From positions 19,272,150-19,336,149 of the forward strand of contig NC_051444.1 in NCBI RefSeq assembly GCF_001649575.2: DNA of 64,000 nucleotides, in the 5' to 3' direction. Below the pieces are notes generated by a model, which was not told where the DNA came from, searched no databases, and worked only from the letters and a program-made list of their open reading frames with translations. Positions 1-9,716 of this stretch are shown here, one piece after another; within the stretch, counting starts at the first letter, position 1; each line of letters starts with the position of its first letter. The DNA is from Kryptolebias marmoratus. Taxonomy: Eukaryota > Chordata > Actinopteri > Cyprinodontiformes > Rivulidae. A program made the position numbers and the translations under genes.

Positions 1-64
1 ATTTAGTCATGGAGTTCCTCAGGGTTTAGTGCTTGGGGCAATACTGTTTACTTTTATATATTAT
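1..64 (+). mobile_element. L2-like LINE, reverse transcriptase fragment (5' piece)
   Basis: Read from base 3 in the plus strand, the first 60 bases translate to a reverse transcriptase core containing GVPQG followed by VLGAILFTFIY, the classic finger/palm motif of non-LTR retrotransposons. The fragment continues beyond the left edge of the window and stops near base 64. The matching downstream part of the same protein resumes near 1181, so this is the left half of one interrupted, dead element. The family assignment (L2/CR1 clade) is inferred from the downstream part. Confidence 0.75.
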
Positions 65-1180
65 ATACTTTATATATTAACCTTATTGTGGTGATACTTT
101 GCCATTCGAGTGGCGCAAAATGACAGATCCTTGGTGAGCGGCGGGCAGGATTTTATCCACCACCAGGCAGCCAAGCTCCAGTGGGAAAGGAAGAAGTCCA
201 CCTGGAAAAGAAGGCACTAATAATGGAAAAAGCAGGGTGTTATTTTGTCAAGTTACCAGCAATGTACAAGGTGGCAGAGAGGAAGTAAGGCTCCTCTGTA
301 AAGCTGGAGGAAATGCGTCACCTCGTGTGCACCTTGAGGCAGAGAGGAGGAAGTGATCCAGGGGCTGGAGACATGGATAAAGCAGGAGAAGGGGATTTTA
401 CTGGTATCAGGCAAAGCACGAGGTGGATGAGAACAAAAAGAAGACAAGGAATCTCTTTCAGAAGGATCCGGAGTGATGAAGAAAAGGGGAGGCAGGAAAG
501 GATTTTATCCCACTGTGTGCAGCTGGCTGAACGTACAGAGGCACAATAAATATTCAAGTAGCATACTCTAAAAAATGATAAACTGACATGTAGGGACAGA
601 TAGAAGTAAAGATTTTTAAGTAGTTTTCCTCAAAGTTGTAAGAGTTTTGCAATGAAATGAAGCACAAATTAGTGAAATTTGTTTTATTTTATGTAGATGC
701 AGAAATTACAAAAATGCCAAAGTAATGAATAAATAATGTGTAAACTGAATGAATATTTAAACGTTTTGTTCAAAATCTTAGACATATCAAGGATTTTTTT
801 TGTGATACACAAATTACTGACTGTCATTTTGTTGCTATGTGAATGTAAAGACAAAACATGAAAAAAAATAGTAATCCTGAATATTTTTGTTCAGAGTTGT
901 GCCCATGAATGTAGAAGAGAATTACAACAACAAAAACAAACAACAAATTATTAAACAAAAAACATTCTCAAAATTTGTTGTTCTCTAAAAATTGTCTGAT
1001 CCAAGGTTGTCATGATGCAGTTTCATCATCCCTGATGTCATCACATGCAAATTAGTTTATTACTTCTTAAACTTTAGGTCAAACATAATTTCTCTCAATT
1101 ACAGTATCCCTTTATCACTTATCACTTTTATGCTACAGCCTTATGAATTATGGTTGCCAAAATTATTTATTTTCATGGAG
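65..1180. other. Unrecognised 1.1-kb segment splitting the LINE
   Basis: This stretch replaces about 40 codons of the LINE reverse transcriptase. Its left part (about 90-555) is richer in G and C and purine-rich, with short open frames of 64-79 codons on both strands that match nothing I know. The 12-mer AGGATTTTATCC occurs twice in the same orientation (147-158 and 499-510). The right part (560-1180) is AT-rich without features. It may be an inserted element, but I cannot see terminal repeats or a target duplication. Confidence 0.4.
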
Positions 1181-2172
1181 AAACAGGGCTGCCACAAGGG
1201 TTAAAACCACTGCTTGAATCTCTTGGGGACTGGATGGCTTTTATTTTTATCTTTTTACACTTAAGAGAGAAGAAGACTGAAGTTAGGGTTTTTGACAGCT
1301 CCACTGAGACCCCCAGTGTAAATCTAGAGTCCTTGGCCCAATATTCCAAGACAATCATCACAAACCTGGGGGTCAAAATGGAAACTGATTTTAAACTTGA
1401 GCAGTGGTTAAATAGAGTTTTGTTCAGTTAAAGCAGCTGGCTAAAGTAAAGCCAGTTCTTTCTAAAAAGCACTTTGAGACAGTAATCCATGCCTCCGTCA
1501 CCTCTTGGCTGGATTACTTCAATGCACTTTGTATAAGGGTCAGGGCTTCCTGTAATTCTCACCAACAGAGGGTCCAAAATGCTGCTGCACATTTATTAAC
1601 TGGCACAAAAAAAAAACAAAACATGAGCACATTTCCCCTATTTTAGCCTCACTACACTACCTGTCTGTACATTTTAGGATTTTTTTAAATTTGTTTTTTA
1701 ATCTCTTAAATGGTCTTGTCCCACCCTACCTCACTGAATGGCTGCACCCCATACTCACTTCTGTTCTCTCAGGTCAGCAGATCAGCTGCTCCTGAGTGTT
1801 TCAAGAAGGAAACAAAAGCTTTGAGGGGATTGTGCTTTCTCTGCTGCTGCTCCTAAACTGTGGAATAACCTGCCTTCATCCATTTGACCAGCCTCTTCCA
1901 TGTCTGTTTTTAAATCATTTCTTAAAACCCATCTTTTGTCCTTGGCTTTTGACACCATTTGAGATGCTGTCTTTTTAATTTATTTTTAATTGATTTGATG
2001 TGCTTTTATTTATTTTTTATTATTATTTGGGACAGTTTTTACTTCGCTTTTCAGGTTTTTATTATGCATTGTTACTGCTGTTGTGTTTAATTTATTGTAA
2101 CTGTACAGCACTTTGGTCCTGTGGTTATTTAAAGTGCTTTATAAATAAAGCTGGTACAGTATGGTATGGTAT
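1181..2172 (+). mobile_element. L2-like LINE, C-terminal RT region and 3' end
   Basis: The plus strand carries the C-terminal part of a fish L2/CR1-clade LINE with frameshifts and stops. Recognisable segments in order are a block around LLESLGDWMA and KKTEV (1210-1290), NLGVKMETDFKL (1360-1400), HFETVIHAS followed by SWLDYFNAL (1470-1530), VQNAAAHLLTGT (1570-1605), EHISPILASLHYLPV (1625-1670), NGLVPPYLTEWLHP (1708-1755) and LWNNLP (1858-1877). The 3' end has an AATAAA-containing stretch near 2143 and ends in a short TATGG repeat (about 2157-2172). It is a non-functional pseudo-element. Confidence 0.8.
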
Positions 2173-3599
2173 GTCTTGGAAACATAAAACTTGAATGACT
2201 CTTAATTTTCTTTTAAAGCAAGACAGAGCTTCTGGTCATTAAATCTGAGCCAATTAGCAACAAACTGTAGTCATCCACTTACTATGGATGGTACTAACTT
2301 GGCCTTCAGTAATCATGAAAAAATCCTCGTTTTTTTGTTTTTTAACAGAATATGTACTTCCACACATTTTAAAAGGTTCTGAATACTTACTGATCAACTC
2401 CAAACATGAATTTTAGTTTTAGTTTTTTAGGAGTGTACAATTGGAAGTGCCAACCAGTTTCCATCAGATTCATCACTGCATCGCTCTGATGCTCTCCTAA
2501 ACTGGTTTATGAGCTTTTACAGTCTGATTTTTCCTGATGAATCTTGTGCTGGTACTAGTTTCATAGGTTGGGTGTTACAAGAGCTTAAATACAGGTATTT
2601 CTGCATGAAGAACTTAGGTTTGTCCTAAGTGTTTATTCATAGTTGTCAACATAAAAAAATGCAGATTATTGTTTTTAGAATAAGCCATGCTTAGTTCATA
2701 TTTCAACCATGTTCATTTAACAAAAACTACAAGCCACTCATTACTGCAGTTATTTGAACGTGTTCATGTTGAACAGTTTGAATGATGACTGTTGGGCAGG
2801 TAAGACCACTGCACAAGGCAACTACCAGCATAAAAAACGCAAGGTTACAAACAAACAAATAGGAACTGAAAATTGGATTTTGTGTGACTAAAGTGATAAG
2901 TACACTGATCTGGTGAAGAGTAGAGTAAAGCCTGAAGATGATTGTGGTAATGGGGAGATGAGAAACAGCAAGCCAGGTAAGCTGCTATGAATCAGAAAGC
3001 CACGCCTGCAGGGACATATAGAGAGACAGACAAGGGAATTATGAAACTCAAACACACAGTGAATAAAAAGAAGGGAAAACAAGAGGAGAGGCAAACTCTG
3101 CCACCAGCTGGGATTGTGACATTTTCTAACCCACCTAGTATATTTGTATGGTACAAATTATAAGCATGCAATTGAAAGGACACACAATATGTATCCTGCA
3201 GTGTAATACAGTATACACACTGCTCTAAACCCAGTGATGTTAACTAAGTGCCAATGCAGATAAATTTTCTGAGACACAGCTCTGGGATCTCCTTGGAGAT
3301 GAGAATAGCCATTATTACTGCCAGGCCGATAGTGAAGAAACATATGCACAGATTCAAGACCAGCTAATTATCAGCTCTCAGTGTAATTAAGGCTTGTAGA
3401 TGAGCAAACATAATTAGTAAGCATTATGCAGACCTAATGGGTAAAATGAACAGGTGAACATGTTTCCAGTCCTTTGTTTATTATCTAAGGGTGTACTATA
3501 ATGAGGAAGGAGAATAAAAGTTGATTAGTTATGACCTAAATGTGTCCTGATATTGCTTTGATACAGAACAGAAAATGGCATGTAGCTGCAGCACTGGAA

Positions 3600-3985
3600 T
3601 TTCTGCTTGATTATTGACTAATCAAAATCCGTTTGGGCCTTGTTTGACTGAGAGAGCTCTTGATGTGTCACGATTGAAATTGACAGACAGAATTGTCACA
3701 CTTCATCTCACTCTCAGCGGGCACAACACTGTACGTTAAAAGATTTATGTGACACCAAGGTAATGCCGATACTAGAGTACAGCATATAAGCAACCAAAAT
3801 GTAACTAACAATGCTGTGCGTTACTGGCCTTAAGGGGGGAAAAAGAAATCATTGATCATGGTTAAGCATTGGTGCTGTAGGTTGTTTATGATGAGACATA
3901 GGTGAGCTGGGAAGCATTTCAGCTGCCGTGGACGACCTCATAATTAGGCACCTGTCATCACTGAATGAAATAGTTGTCCCAACGG
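3600..3985. promoter_or_regulatory. Possible conserved noncoding element
   Basis: This block has balanced composition, no simple repeats and dense homeodomain-type motifs. At 3681-3698 it holds a TGACAG followed closely by TGTCA, which are Meis/Pbx-like half sites, and several TAAT cores. This is only a look-alike argument. Cross-species alignment is needed to support it. Confidence 0.22.
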
Positions 3986-4189
3986 CAGCAGCAGCCTTGT
4001 CCTACATGACATGTGCTAAAATACTACAGGTGTAAATCTTACAGTGCATTACAAAAAGTGTTCCCTGTTTGTGTGTATGATGTTGTTTGTGGAAATGGAA
4101 CTTGAGATTGCAGGCAGCCTGGCAACCAGTGCAGAGAACATAATAGTATCCCTCCCAAAGAAAGTTGGGTACTTTGAAAACAAGTCCTA

Positions 4190-4530
4190 ATTAAGGCAGT
4201 TTAGCAGTTATCTTAAATAAGTGCGTTTGTGTCCTTGCTCATTTCCCTGATGAGTATAAGATGCTGTGTTGTGGGCAGGGATGGAATGGGGCTTAATTTG
4301 TCGTGAAGAATCCATTTCTCCCTGGGTGCCCTAATCAAAAGTGAGATCAAAAGATTAGTTAATATTCAGCCACATTTATTAAACACAATACCAATTGTGA
4401 GCAAATGGCATATTTAGACAGAAACCTTGGGCACTGGCTGCAGCTGATAATCTCCATTAAAATGTTCCAATATCACATAGGCACCACTCGGAGTCTTGCT
4501 GGGACTAGAACAATATTTATTCCTACTCTG
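4190..4530. promoter_or_regulatory. Possible conserved noncoding element
   Basis: The block is non-repetitive with well-mixed composition. It contains AGATCAAAAG (TCF/LEF-like), TTAGTTAATATT, and CAGCTG E-box sequences around 4440. It has no open frame of note. It resembles deeply conserved enhancers in texture only. Confidence 0.22.
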
Positions 4531-5121
4531 TTGGAAATCTAATTCTGTCTTAACAGATCTGTCAGATCTTGTTTAGGTAATGGCCTGTGCCATGGTGGGA
4601 GTTTAATGGTTAAGATTTGAACCTCCTGCCAGGATTTGAAAACAAAAAGAGTCTTGATTATGACAGCCAGTTTGGAGAATCAATGCTGTTATGAGCAGCT
4701 GAGTCGACCTTGCAGTACCACTGAAACAAAAAGTCCTTTCCACACTTGCTGCTGGAACTATTTTGGGAAAGACACTGCAAATGTTACGGGTCAAAGCTGA
4801 ACAAGATATACAGTTCATTACTGTAGAGCTGATTTGCCTTGAGGGTCAAAGTATCTATCTGTTTTCTGGTCACATATTCAATATAAGGTTTTCTTTGCTG
4901 TGTCAGCACCTTCAAACAGCACACAGCCCTGCCGCCCAGGAAACACATTAGGACTGTTTTGGTCAAATCTTCATGGAGCAAAAACAAACCTGCAGTTTTA
5001 AGACAAAAGGAGCTACAAGCTACATGTTTAATTAAAAAGCTACATATTCTCTCTAGCAGTGAAACAGTGTGATTTGTTTAAAGACTGGTGATTCAAACAC
5101 TGATGCACATGACTGATTTTA

Positions 5122-5136
5122 TGTATAGTTAATATC
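5122..5136. repeat. Target-site duplication, left copy (SINE 1)
   Basis: The 15-mer TGTATAGTTAATATC lies directly beside the (CCAT)n end of the SINE and is repeated exactly at 5519-5533. This length is typical of LINE-machinery target-primed insertion. Confidence 0.93.
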
Positions 5137-5518
5137 CATCCATCCATCCATTTTCTTTAACCGCTTCTCCATTCCGGGTCGCGGGTAGCTGGTGCCTATC
5201 CCCAGCAGTCACTGTTCGAGAGGCGGGGGACACCCTAGACAGGTCGCAAGTCCACCACAGGGCCACATATAGATGAACGAGACAAACAACCATTCACACT
5301 GTCACTCACACCTAGGGACAATTTTAGAGTCATCAATTAACCTAACATGTATGTTTTTTTTGGTCTGTGGGAGGAAACCGGAGTACCCGGAGTAAACCCA
5401 CGTGTGCACAGAGAGAACATGCAAACTCCACCCAGAAAGGCCTCAGGCCGGGAAGCAAACCTGCAACCTTCTTGCTGGGAGGCAACAGCTCTAACCACTA
5501 TGCCACTGTGCCACTCCC
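5137..5518 (-). mobile_element. tRNA-derived SINE with (ATGG)n tail, copy 1
   Basis: This is a 382-bp retroposon inserted in minus orientation. On the minus strand its 5' end holds a polymerase III A-box-like TGGCATAGTGG (complement of 5495-5505) and a B-box-like GGTTTGCTTCC (complement of 5451-5461), spaced as in a tRNA gene. Its body is the familiar fish repeat with the GGTTTCCTCCCACAG and AATTG..CCCTAGGTGTGAGTG blocks, and it ends in ATGG repeats (5137-5152). A perfect 15-bp duplication flanks it. The head indicates tRNA origin, and the tail resembles the LINE 3' ends at 37.5 and 59.9 kb. It has no protein product. The short open frames inside it are not genes. Confidence 0.9.
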
Positions 5519-5533
5519 TGTATAGTTAATATC
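5519..5533. repeat. Target-site duplication, right copy (SINE 1)
   Basis: This is the exact second copy of TGTATAGTTAATATC, adjoining the tRNA-like head of the SINE. Confidence 0.93.
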
Positions 5534-5999
5534 TGTTTGTTAACTAGCAAATGAAAAAAGAAAAAAAGAAAGGAAACCAGAGGACCAAATGTATTTGTAA
5601 TTTCCCCTCACATAGTCCAGCCTGCACCATAAACCAAGTACTGACATTTGGAAATGAAAATCATCACATGATTAAATAATAAATCTATCAGTTTTAACCC
5701 CTGCTGATAGAATTGCAGTGTGGCAGCTGTGCAAGCTGCCATAACCTTACAGTTTACACCAATTGGTTTTGTCACAAGAAAAACAAAAAGAAAGATAAGT
5801 GCAAACACACTCAAAAGCTCAAAATCAGCTTTGCCCGAATTTTCATAATATAGTCTCTAGTTTGGTTTTTCTTTTACTGTTTTAAATGCTTCAATTAAAT
5901 GACAATTTATTCTCTCAAAACGTTTTAAATATCATGTGTGGGCATGTTTCATTTTGTAATTGCATAATAAATTATGAGGCTTTTTATTTATTTTAGGAG
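5534..5999. other. Unique AT-rich sequence
   Basis: I see no gene or repeat in this stretch. A 68-codon minus-strand frame (5608-5814) has no recognisable domain. Confidence 0.5.
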
Positions 6000-6004
6000 C
6001 TTGT

Positions 6005-6572
6005 TGTCACAGCTCCATCTGTTCCTGCCACGCCTCTTGCCACAGCCACTTAACTTTCCACAGTTCCACAGTCCAAGCCACACCCATGTTGCCATGCCCA
6101 CACAATCACCTTCATCTGCTTCACCTGTTCCTGTCACTATAAAGACCCACAGCTCCCAGATCACAGTGCCAGATTATTGAAAGCCTTGTTGCAAGTAAAT
6201 GTCCAGCGTACTACTCTCATTCATGCCTGATCTCGACCCTTGCCTGTTCCATGACCACCGTCTCTTGTCTGCTCCCTGCCTGATACTTCTCTGGACTCTG
6301 ATCTCTCGTTACCGACCTTGCCTCGCCCATCTGGACCTAGCCCTTTGGANCTCACGCCTGGATTTGGATTTTCCCTCTCGTCTCAGCCCCTTTCAGACTA
6401 GCCAGTCTGCAACACTAAACCAAGTTGGAGTGGACTTACCAGTTCCGGTCCCGTCACTAGCCGATCACGTGAGTGAGACGATCAGAGACTTTGAGCCTGC
6501 TTCCAGCTTCCTGGCAATAAAATCCTTAAAACTTTGTTGTGAGTTTGAGTTCTGCCAAGCCTCGCCTTGTCA
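6005..6572 (+). mobile_element. Solo LTR of a Ty3/Gypsy-like retrotransposon
   Basis: A 568-bp sequence begins TGTCACAG and ends CTTGTCA, obeying the TG...CA rule. It is flanked by the perfect 5-bp duplication CTTGT (6000-6004 and 6573-6577). Inside are a TATA box (TATAAAG, 6138-6144), a CT-rich transcribed region typical of fish Gypsy LTRs, and a polyadenylation signal AATAAA (6516-6521), so U3, R and U5 can be placed in order. No internal gag-pol DNA adjoins it, so it is the product of LTR-LTR recombination. The 145-codon frame across it (6199-6636) runs over an N at 6350 and is not a gene. Confidence 0.85.
6350..6350. other. Single undetermined base
   Basis: One N occurs inside the solo LTR. 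Confidence 1.
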
Positions 6573-6639
6573 CTTGTTTGAAAAAAAAATCCTGTTTTCC
6601 CTTGTACAATGCAGAAACAATGCCCTCCTTCTGTAAAAA

Positions 6640-6785
6640 AGAAATCTAGTAACTTTTGGTCGAAGTAAAGTTTTAGTGACAGGCAGGTTTTTACACAAGT
6701 AACTTTACTTTTACTTGGGTAAAATTTCAGCCAAGTAACTATACCTTTTTTATTTGAGTGTTTTTAGTACTCTTTCTACTTCTGT
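6640..6785. mobile_element. Short hAT-type non-autonomous repeat fragment
   Basis: The segment is built of the repeated phrase ACTTTTACTTGGGTAAAAT and its variants. It ends in AGTACTCTTTCTACTTCTG, which resembles the terminal sequence of a very common fish hAT-like MITE remembered from many teleost genomes. No transposase is present. The family name is from memory. Confidence 0.55.
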
Positions 6786-6839
6786 TGTTTAATTCAGGGA
6801 TCAGTACTTTCTTCTTACTTTACCTTGTTGTTTGTGCCG

Positions 6840-6893
6840 TGAAGAACAGGTTTACAGATGAGGTCAGGTAAGTCTTTGTTAACCTGTTCTTCA
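6840..6893. repeat. 13-bp perfect inverted repeat
   Basis: TGAAGAACAGGTT (6840-6852) is the exact reverse complement of AACCTGTTCTTCA (6881-6893), with 28 bases between. It could be the end structure of a small MITE or a stable hairpin. Confidence 0.85.
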
Positions 6894-7025
6894 TGATACA
6901 AACAGAACTCTACTCCAAGCTCCCCTCAGATGATAAAGCTCCTCACTCCTCAAAACTGAGTCTGGCCACCCTACGAGGGAAGCCCATTTGAGACGGTTGT
7001 ATCTGGCATTAGATACAAGATAGAA
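6890..7025 (-). mobile_element. LINE C-terminal fragment (Nimb/I- or RTE-like), antisense
   Basis: Read on the minus strand, this encodes a decayed version of the block seen in many fish LINEs as IQAAEMSFLRRVAG followed by a leucine-rich stretch. Here it reads IQPSQMGFPRRVARLSF with a stop after it. It belongs to the same family as the plus-strand fragment at 37.0-37.5 kb. It ends just before a poly-A run at 7058. Confidence 0.6.
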
Positions 7026-7084
7026 AACATGACAAGTAGACCACTGAAGCTGCTATGAAAAAAAAAAAAAAAGCTGTGCAAATG

Positions 7085-7570
7085 AGAGAGGAAGAAGAAA
7101 TGACAAGAAGGATGGAGTGGATGAAGTGTCGGGGTGATTTGCAAAAGAAGGCTGCAAAAGTGAAAAGGAAGGAATACAAGACAGTGAGACCTACTATGAT
7201 GTAGGGTTTGAATACAGCGTCACTAACAAGAAGACAGGAGGCAGAGCTGGATGTAGCAGAACTGAATATGTTAGGATTGATTGGGAATGAAAATAGAGAG
7301 GATTAGAAATGAGTACATCCGATAGACAGCTCAGGATGAGCAATTTGGAGACAAGGTTAAAGATAGTTTTAACATGGGCAGTTACAGGATGGTAGATGTA
7401 TTTAAACAAAAAAAAAACAAACAATGTAGAATATGAAGCTGCCAGGGAAGTGAAAAAAGGAGGATATATGCAGAGAATTGATCTGTCAGAGGAGGAGGCA
7501 GGGATAGGTTGAGATGGAGGCAGATGATCTGTTGTGGCGACCCAAGAGAGAACAGCTGAAAGAAGAGAAA
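7085..7570 (+). mobile_element. LINE C-terminal fragment (RTE/L1-like), frameshifted
   Basis: The plus strand carries the C-terminal tail of a fish LINE ORF: a KKAAKVKRKEYKTVRP segment, then GLNTASLTRRQEAELDVAELNMLG (7208-7275), a degenerate RIRNE block, an LPGK region near 7440, and the closing RCGDP-like segment (7530-7550: TGTTGTGGCGACCC). Several stops and frame changes show it is dead. It lies directly after the antisense LINE fragment, so two different LINE copies abut here. The exact clade is uncertain. Confidence 0.7.
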
Positions 7571-8331
7571 AAAAACATCAGTAAACACAAAGCAGTTTGG
7601 TTGGTCATGAAGCCAAACAAGAGTACTGAATAATTTGAAAGTAAACGGGCTTGTGAAGACTTCAGACTCTGTATCACACCACAATAATAAACTTGACCTT
7701 TCAGGCCAAAAATCATTCAGACAGATGATTTTAGCAATGGATAACAAAAGGTTGAGGTCTGAGAGGACAACCCCTAAAGATTTACAGTAAAAATTTGGGC
7801 AGTAGAAGGTGAATAGCTCAATTGTTACAGTATATGATTTTGGCCAGTTACATGTAAAACCACACAGGTGTATATAACCATATTGACTGCTTCTGAAAAT
7901 GAAAATAAACTGCATGCGAGATAACAACATCACTGTCAAATCCCAGAAGAAACATGGATTTAGGTCTGCAAGTTTCACTTTTTGCCTCTTTTTTTCTTGT
8001 TAGTAGGTGGAGTTTTGCACTACTGTGAACAGAGTCCTTTGTTCATTTTTTTTGTTTTCTTTTATTTCACTGCACTGCATTATTACATGTAAGCTTCAAA
8101 TGTTAGCCCTTCTTTCTTTGTACAGCAATATTGTATGAACAAACACAAAGTAAATTTAATTTAAATGCCTTTTTGGGTATAGTTTTGACATTCTCAGTCT
8201 GTAACAATGAGCTGTACCAACAGAATGTACCATGTTCCTGTATAAAGATTGTTAAGTTATATTTATTAACTTTTCTAGTAAACTATCATTGTTAATGTAG
8301 AGGACTGTGAGGTTTTGTTACGTAGGTAATA
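7571..8331. other. Unique sequence under a long antisense frame
   Basis: No gene is recognised. A 198-codon minus-strand open frame spans 7382-7978, but its C-terminal half is antisense to the LINE fragment. Its protein is hydrophobic, F/L/S-rich and without a domain. The purine-rich plus strand explains the lack of minus-strand stops. Confidence 0.45.
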
Positions 8332-8351
8332 TTGTATGCATATGCATACAA
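8332..8351. promoter_or_regulatory. 20-bp perfect palindrome containing a POU-dimer MORE site
   Basis: TTGTATGCATATGCATACAA is its own reverse complement. Its centre, ATGCATATGCAT (8336-8347), is the published MORE sequence (more palindromic Oct factor recognition element) bound by POU-domain homodimers such as Oct1 and Oct6. The sequence match is direct. Any regulatory use is inference. Confidence 0.5.
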
Positions 8352-9637
8352 ACGTCATCGTATTGATGGATCTACCTTCATCCACCTCGTTCATACTGAG
8401 AAAGCCTTCTTGACACCACCACCAGCTTCATCTACCTGCTGTGGACAGAACCCCTGTGGGTGGTTAACACTCTCATTTACTGACTCCCCAGCTCCTAATG
8501 TGGCTCCCCTGTGCGACTAACCACTAAGGCTGCCCTGTGTACATTATTAAACCCAGGACCACATATTTAATACCCCTTCCTGACTTATTCTTCCACATTT
8601 TTCTCAGTCTAATTTTGTCTTCTATTTTCCCCCTTCTCCACAGCAGATTCATACTCAATGGGAATACTTCTTCTTTGCTGTATCAATCTTCTTGCTTTTT
8701 GTCATGATTTCTTATTCGTATGTGGGGGAATTGTTTCCAAAAGTTTTGTTGCTCACATTTCCACTTAGCTCCTTCCTCCTAAGTACCAGTCTTCACTGGA
8801 ATAGAGTATAAAAGGGCCCTGTGGAGGAAAAAAAACAAACTGTATTGCCTTAAAGGAGTCTTGCTGAAAGCTGCAGCAGAGCTAACCAAAGCCTGGCTGC
8901 TTCTGATAAAACAGCAGTTCAATTGCCTTGTTCTCTGAATTTTGCTTAAAACAGAAGCACCAGTGTCAGACAAAAAAAGACCAGCCACACTCAAAAAATA
9001 CCTTCTTTCTTGGGCAATTTTTATCATGAAAACTGCAAATAATGTTCCATTTGGACCTAAATTTGGTTCACACGTGCACTGCCTATATTCATTGTATAGG
9101 CAACATCTATTTAGCTCTTGGTTGTGGGATCCTTAAATGGCAAACAGTGGTCTGGATCTGGACCCAGATTAAATTTTACCTGGACCCTGATAGGCTGATA
9201 AATTCAACAATATATATATACATTTTTTATGTTTTCTTAAAATTACAATAATTCATTTTAAACAGCCCAACTTTTCTAGCTTTTTTCAGTATTATCTATC
9301 TATATTATGTATCTTTCTGTGCTCTGCCTTGTCTCCATCTGCAGACAAAAGCCACCCCATGGAGAGATTCAAGTCTGAGAAAATATAGTGAGTAAAAGAA
9401 ATCAGCAAGGGTTGTCACTAAGAGAGAAAAGTTGAGAGAGTCAACAGAAGTTTTTTATTAAAACTGGACAGACTCTTTATGTGTTATCGTTTCTGTGGAA
9501 ATTTTAAACCAGTTTATCTCATATGTTCAGAAAAAGTGAATATTATTAAAATCTGCATGGTAAAGAATTATTTCAATATTCGACACAAATGATCCGAGCA
9601 ATGACATCCACTATCCTATTTTCATAATTCCGAGGTT
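8352..9637. other. Unique sequence with one TATA-like site
   Basis: There is no recognisable gene or repeat. Open frames of 62-82 codons carry no domains. A strong TATA-like motif at 8807-8816 is annotated separately. Confidence 0.5.
8807..8816 (+). promoter_or_regulatory. TATA-box-like motif
   Basis: TATAAAAGGG matches the vertebrate TATA consensus closely and lies in a G/C-flanked context (GAG before, CCCTG after). No credible start codon and open frame follow within 200 bases, so it may be fortuitous or belong to a noncoding transcript. Confidence 0.2.
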
Positions 9638-9716
9638 CACCTAAAGAAATTTAAGTGTATATACAGTATATGCGTTTTAAAAAATTATATAGAATTAATA
9701 TACATTTCTTTAGGTG
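9638..9716. repeat. 13-bp perfect inverted repeat, MITE-like hairpin
   Basis: CACCTAAAGAAAT (9638-9650) is the exact reverse complement of ATTTCTTTAGGTG (9704-9716). Both arms continue inward into TGTATA/TATACA-like sequence after a small gap. The 79-bp unit is AT-rich inside and has the form of a tiny MITE or a long hairpin. Confidence 0.75.

Larger units (their letters stand above)
2173..5121. other. Unique intergenic sequence
   Basis: There is no gene, tRNA or recognisable repeat here. Open frames are at most about 70 codons and overlap on opposite strands. Two sub-blocks with even base composition and few homopolymers are listed separately as possible conserved noncoding elements. Confidence 0.5.

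Noticed and set aside
6199..6636. 145-codon plus-strand frame
   Set aside because: It lies in the solo LTR transcribed region and crosses an N. The LTR ends, TATA box and polyadenylation signal explain the sequence.
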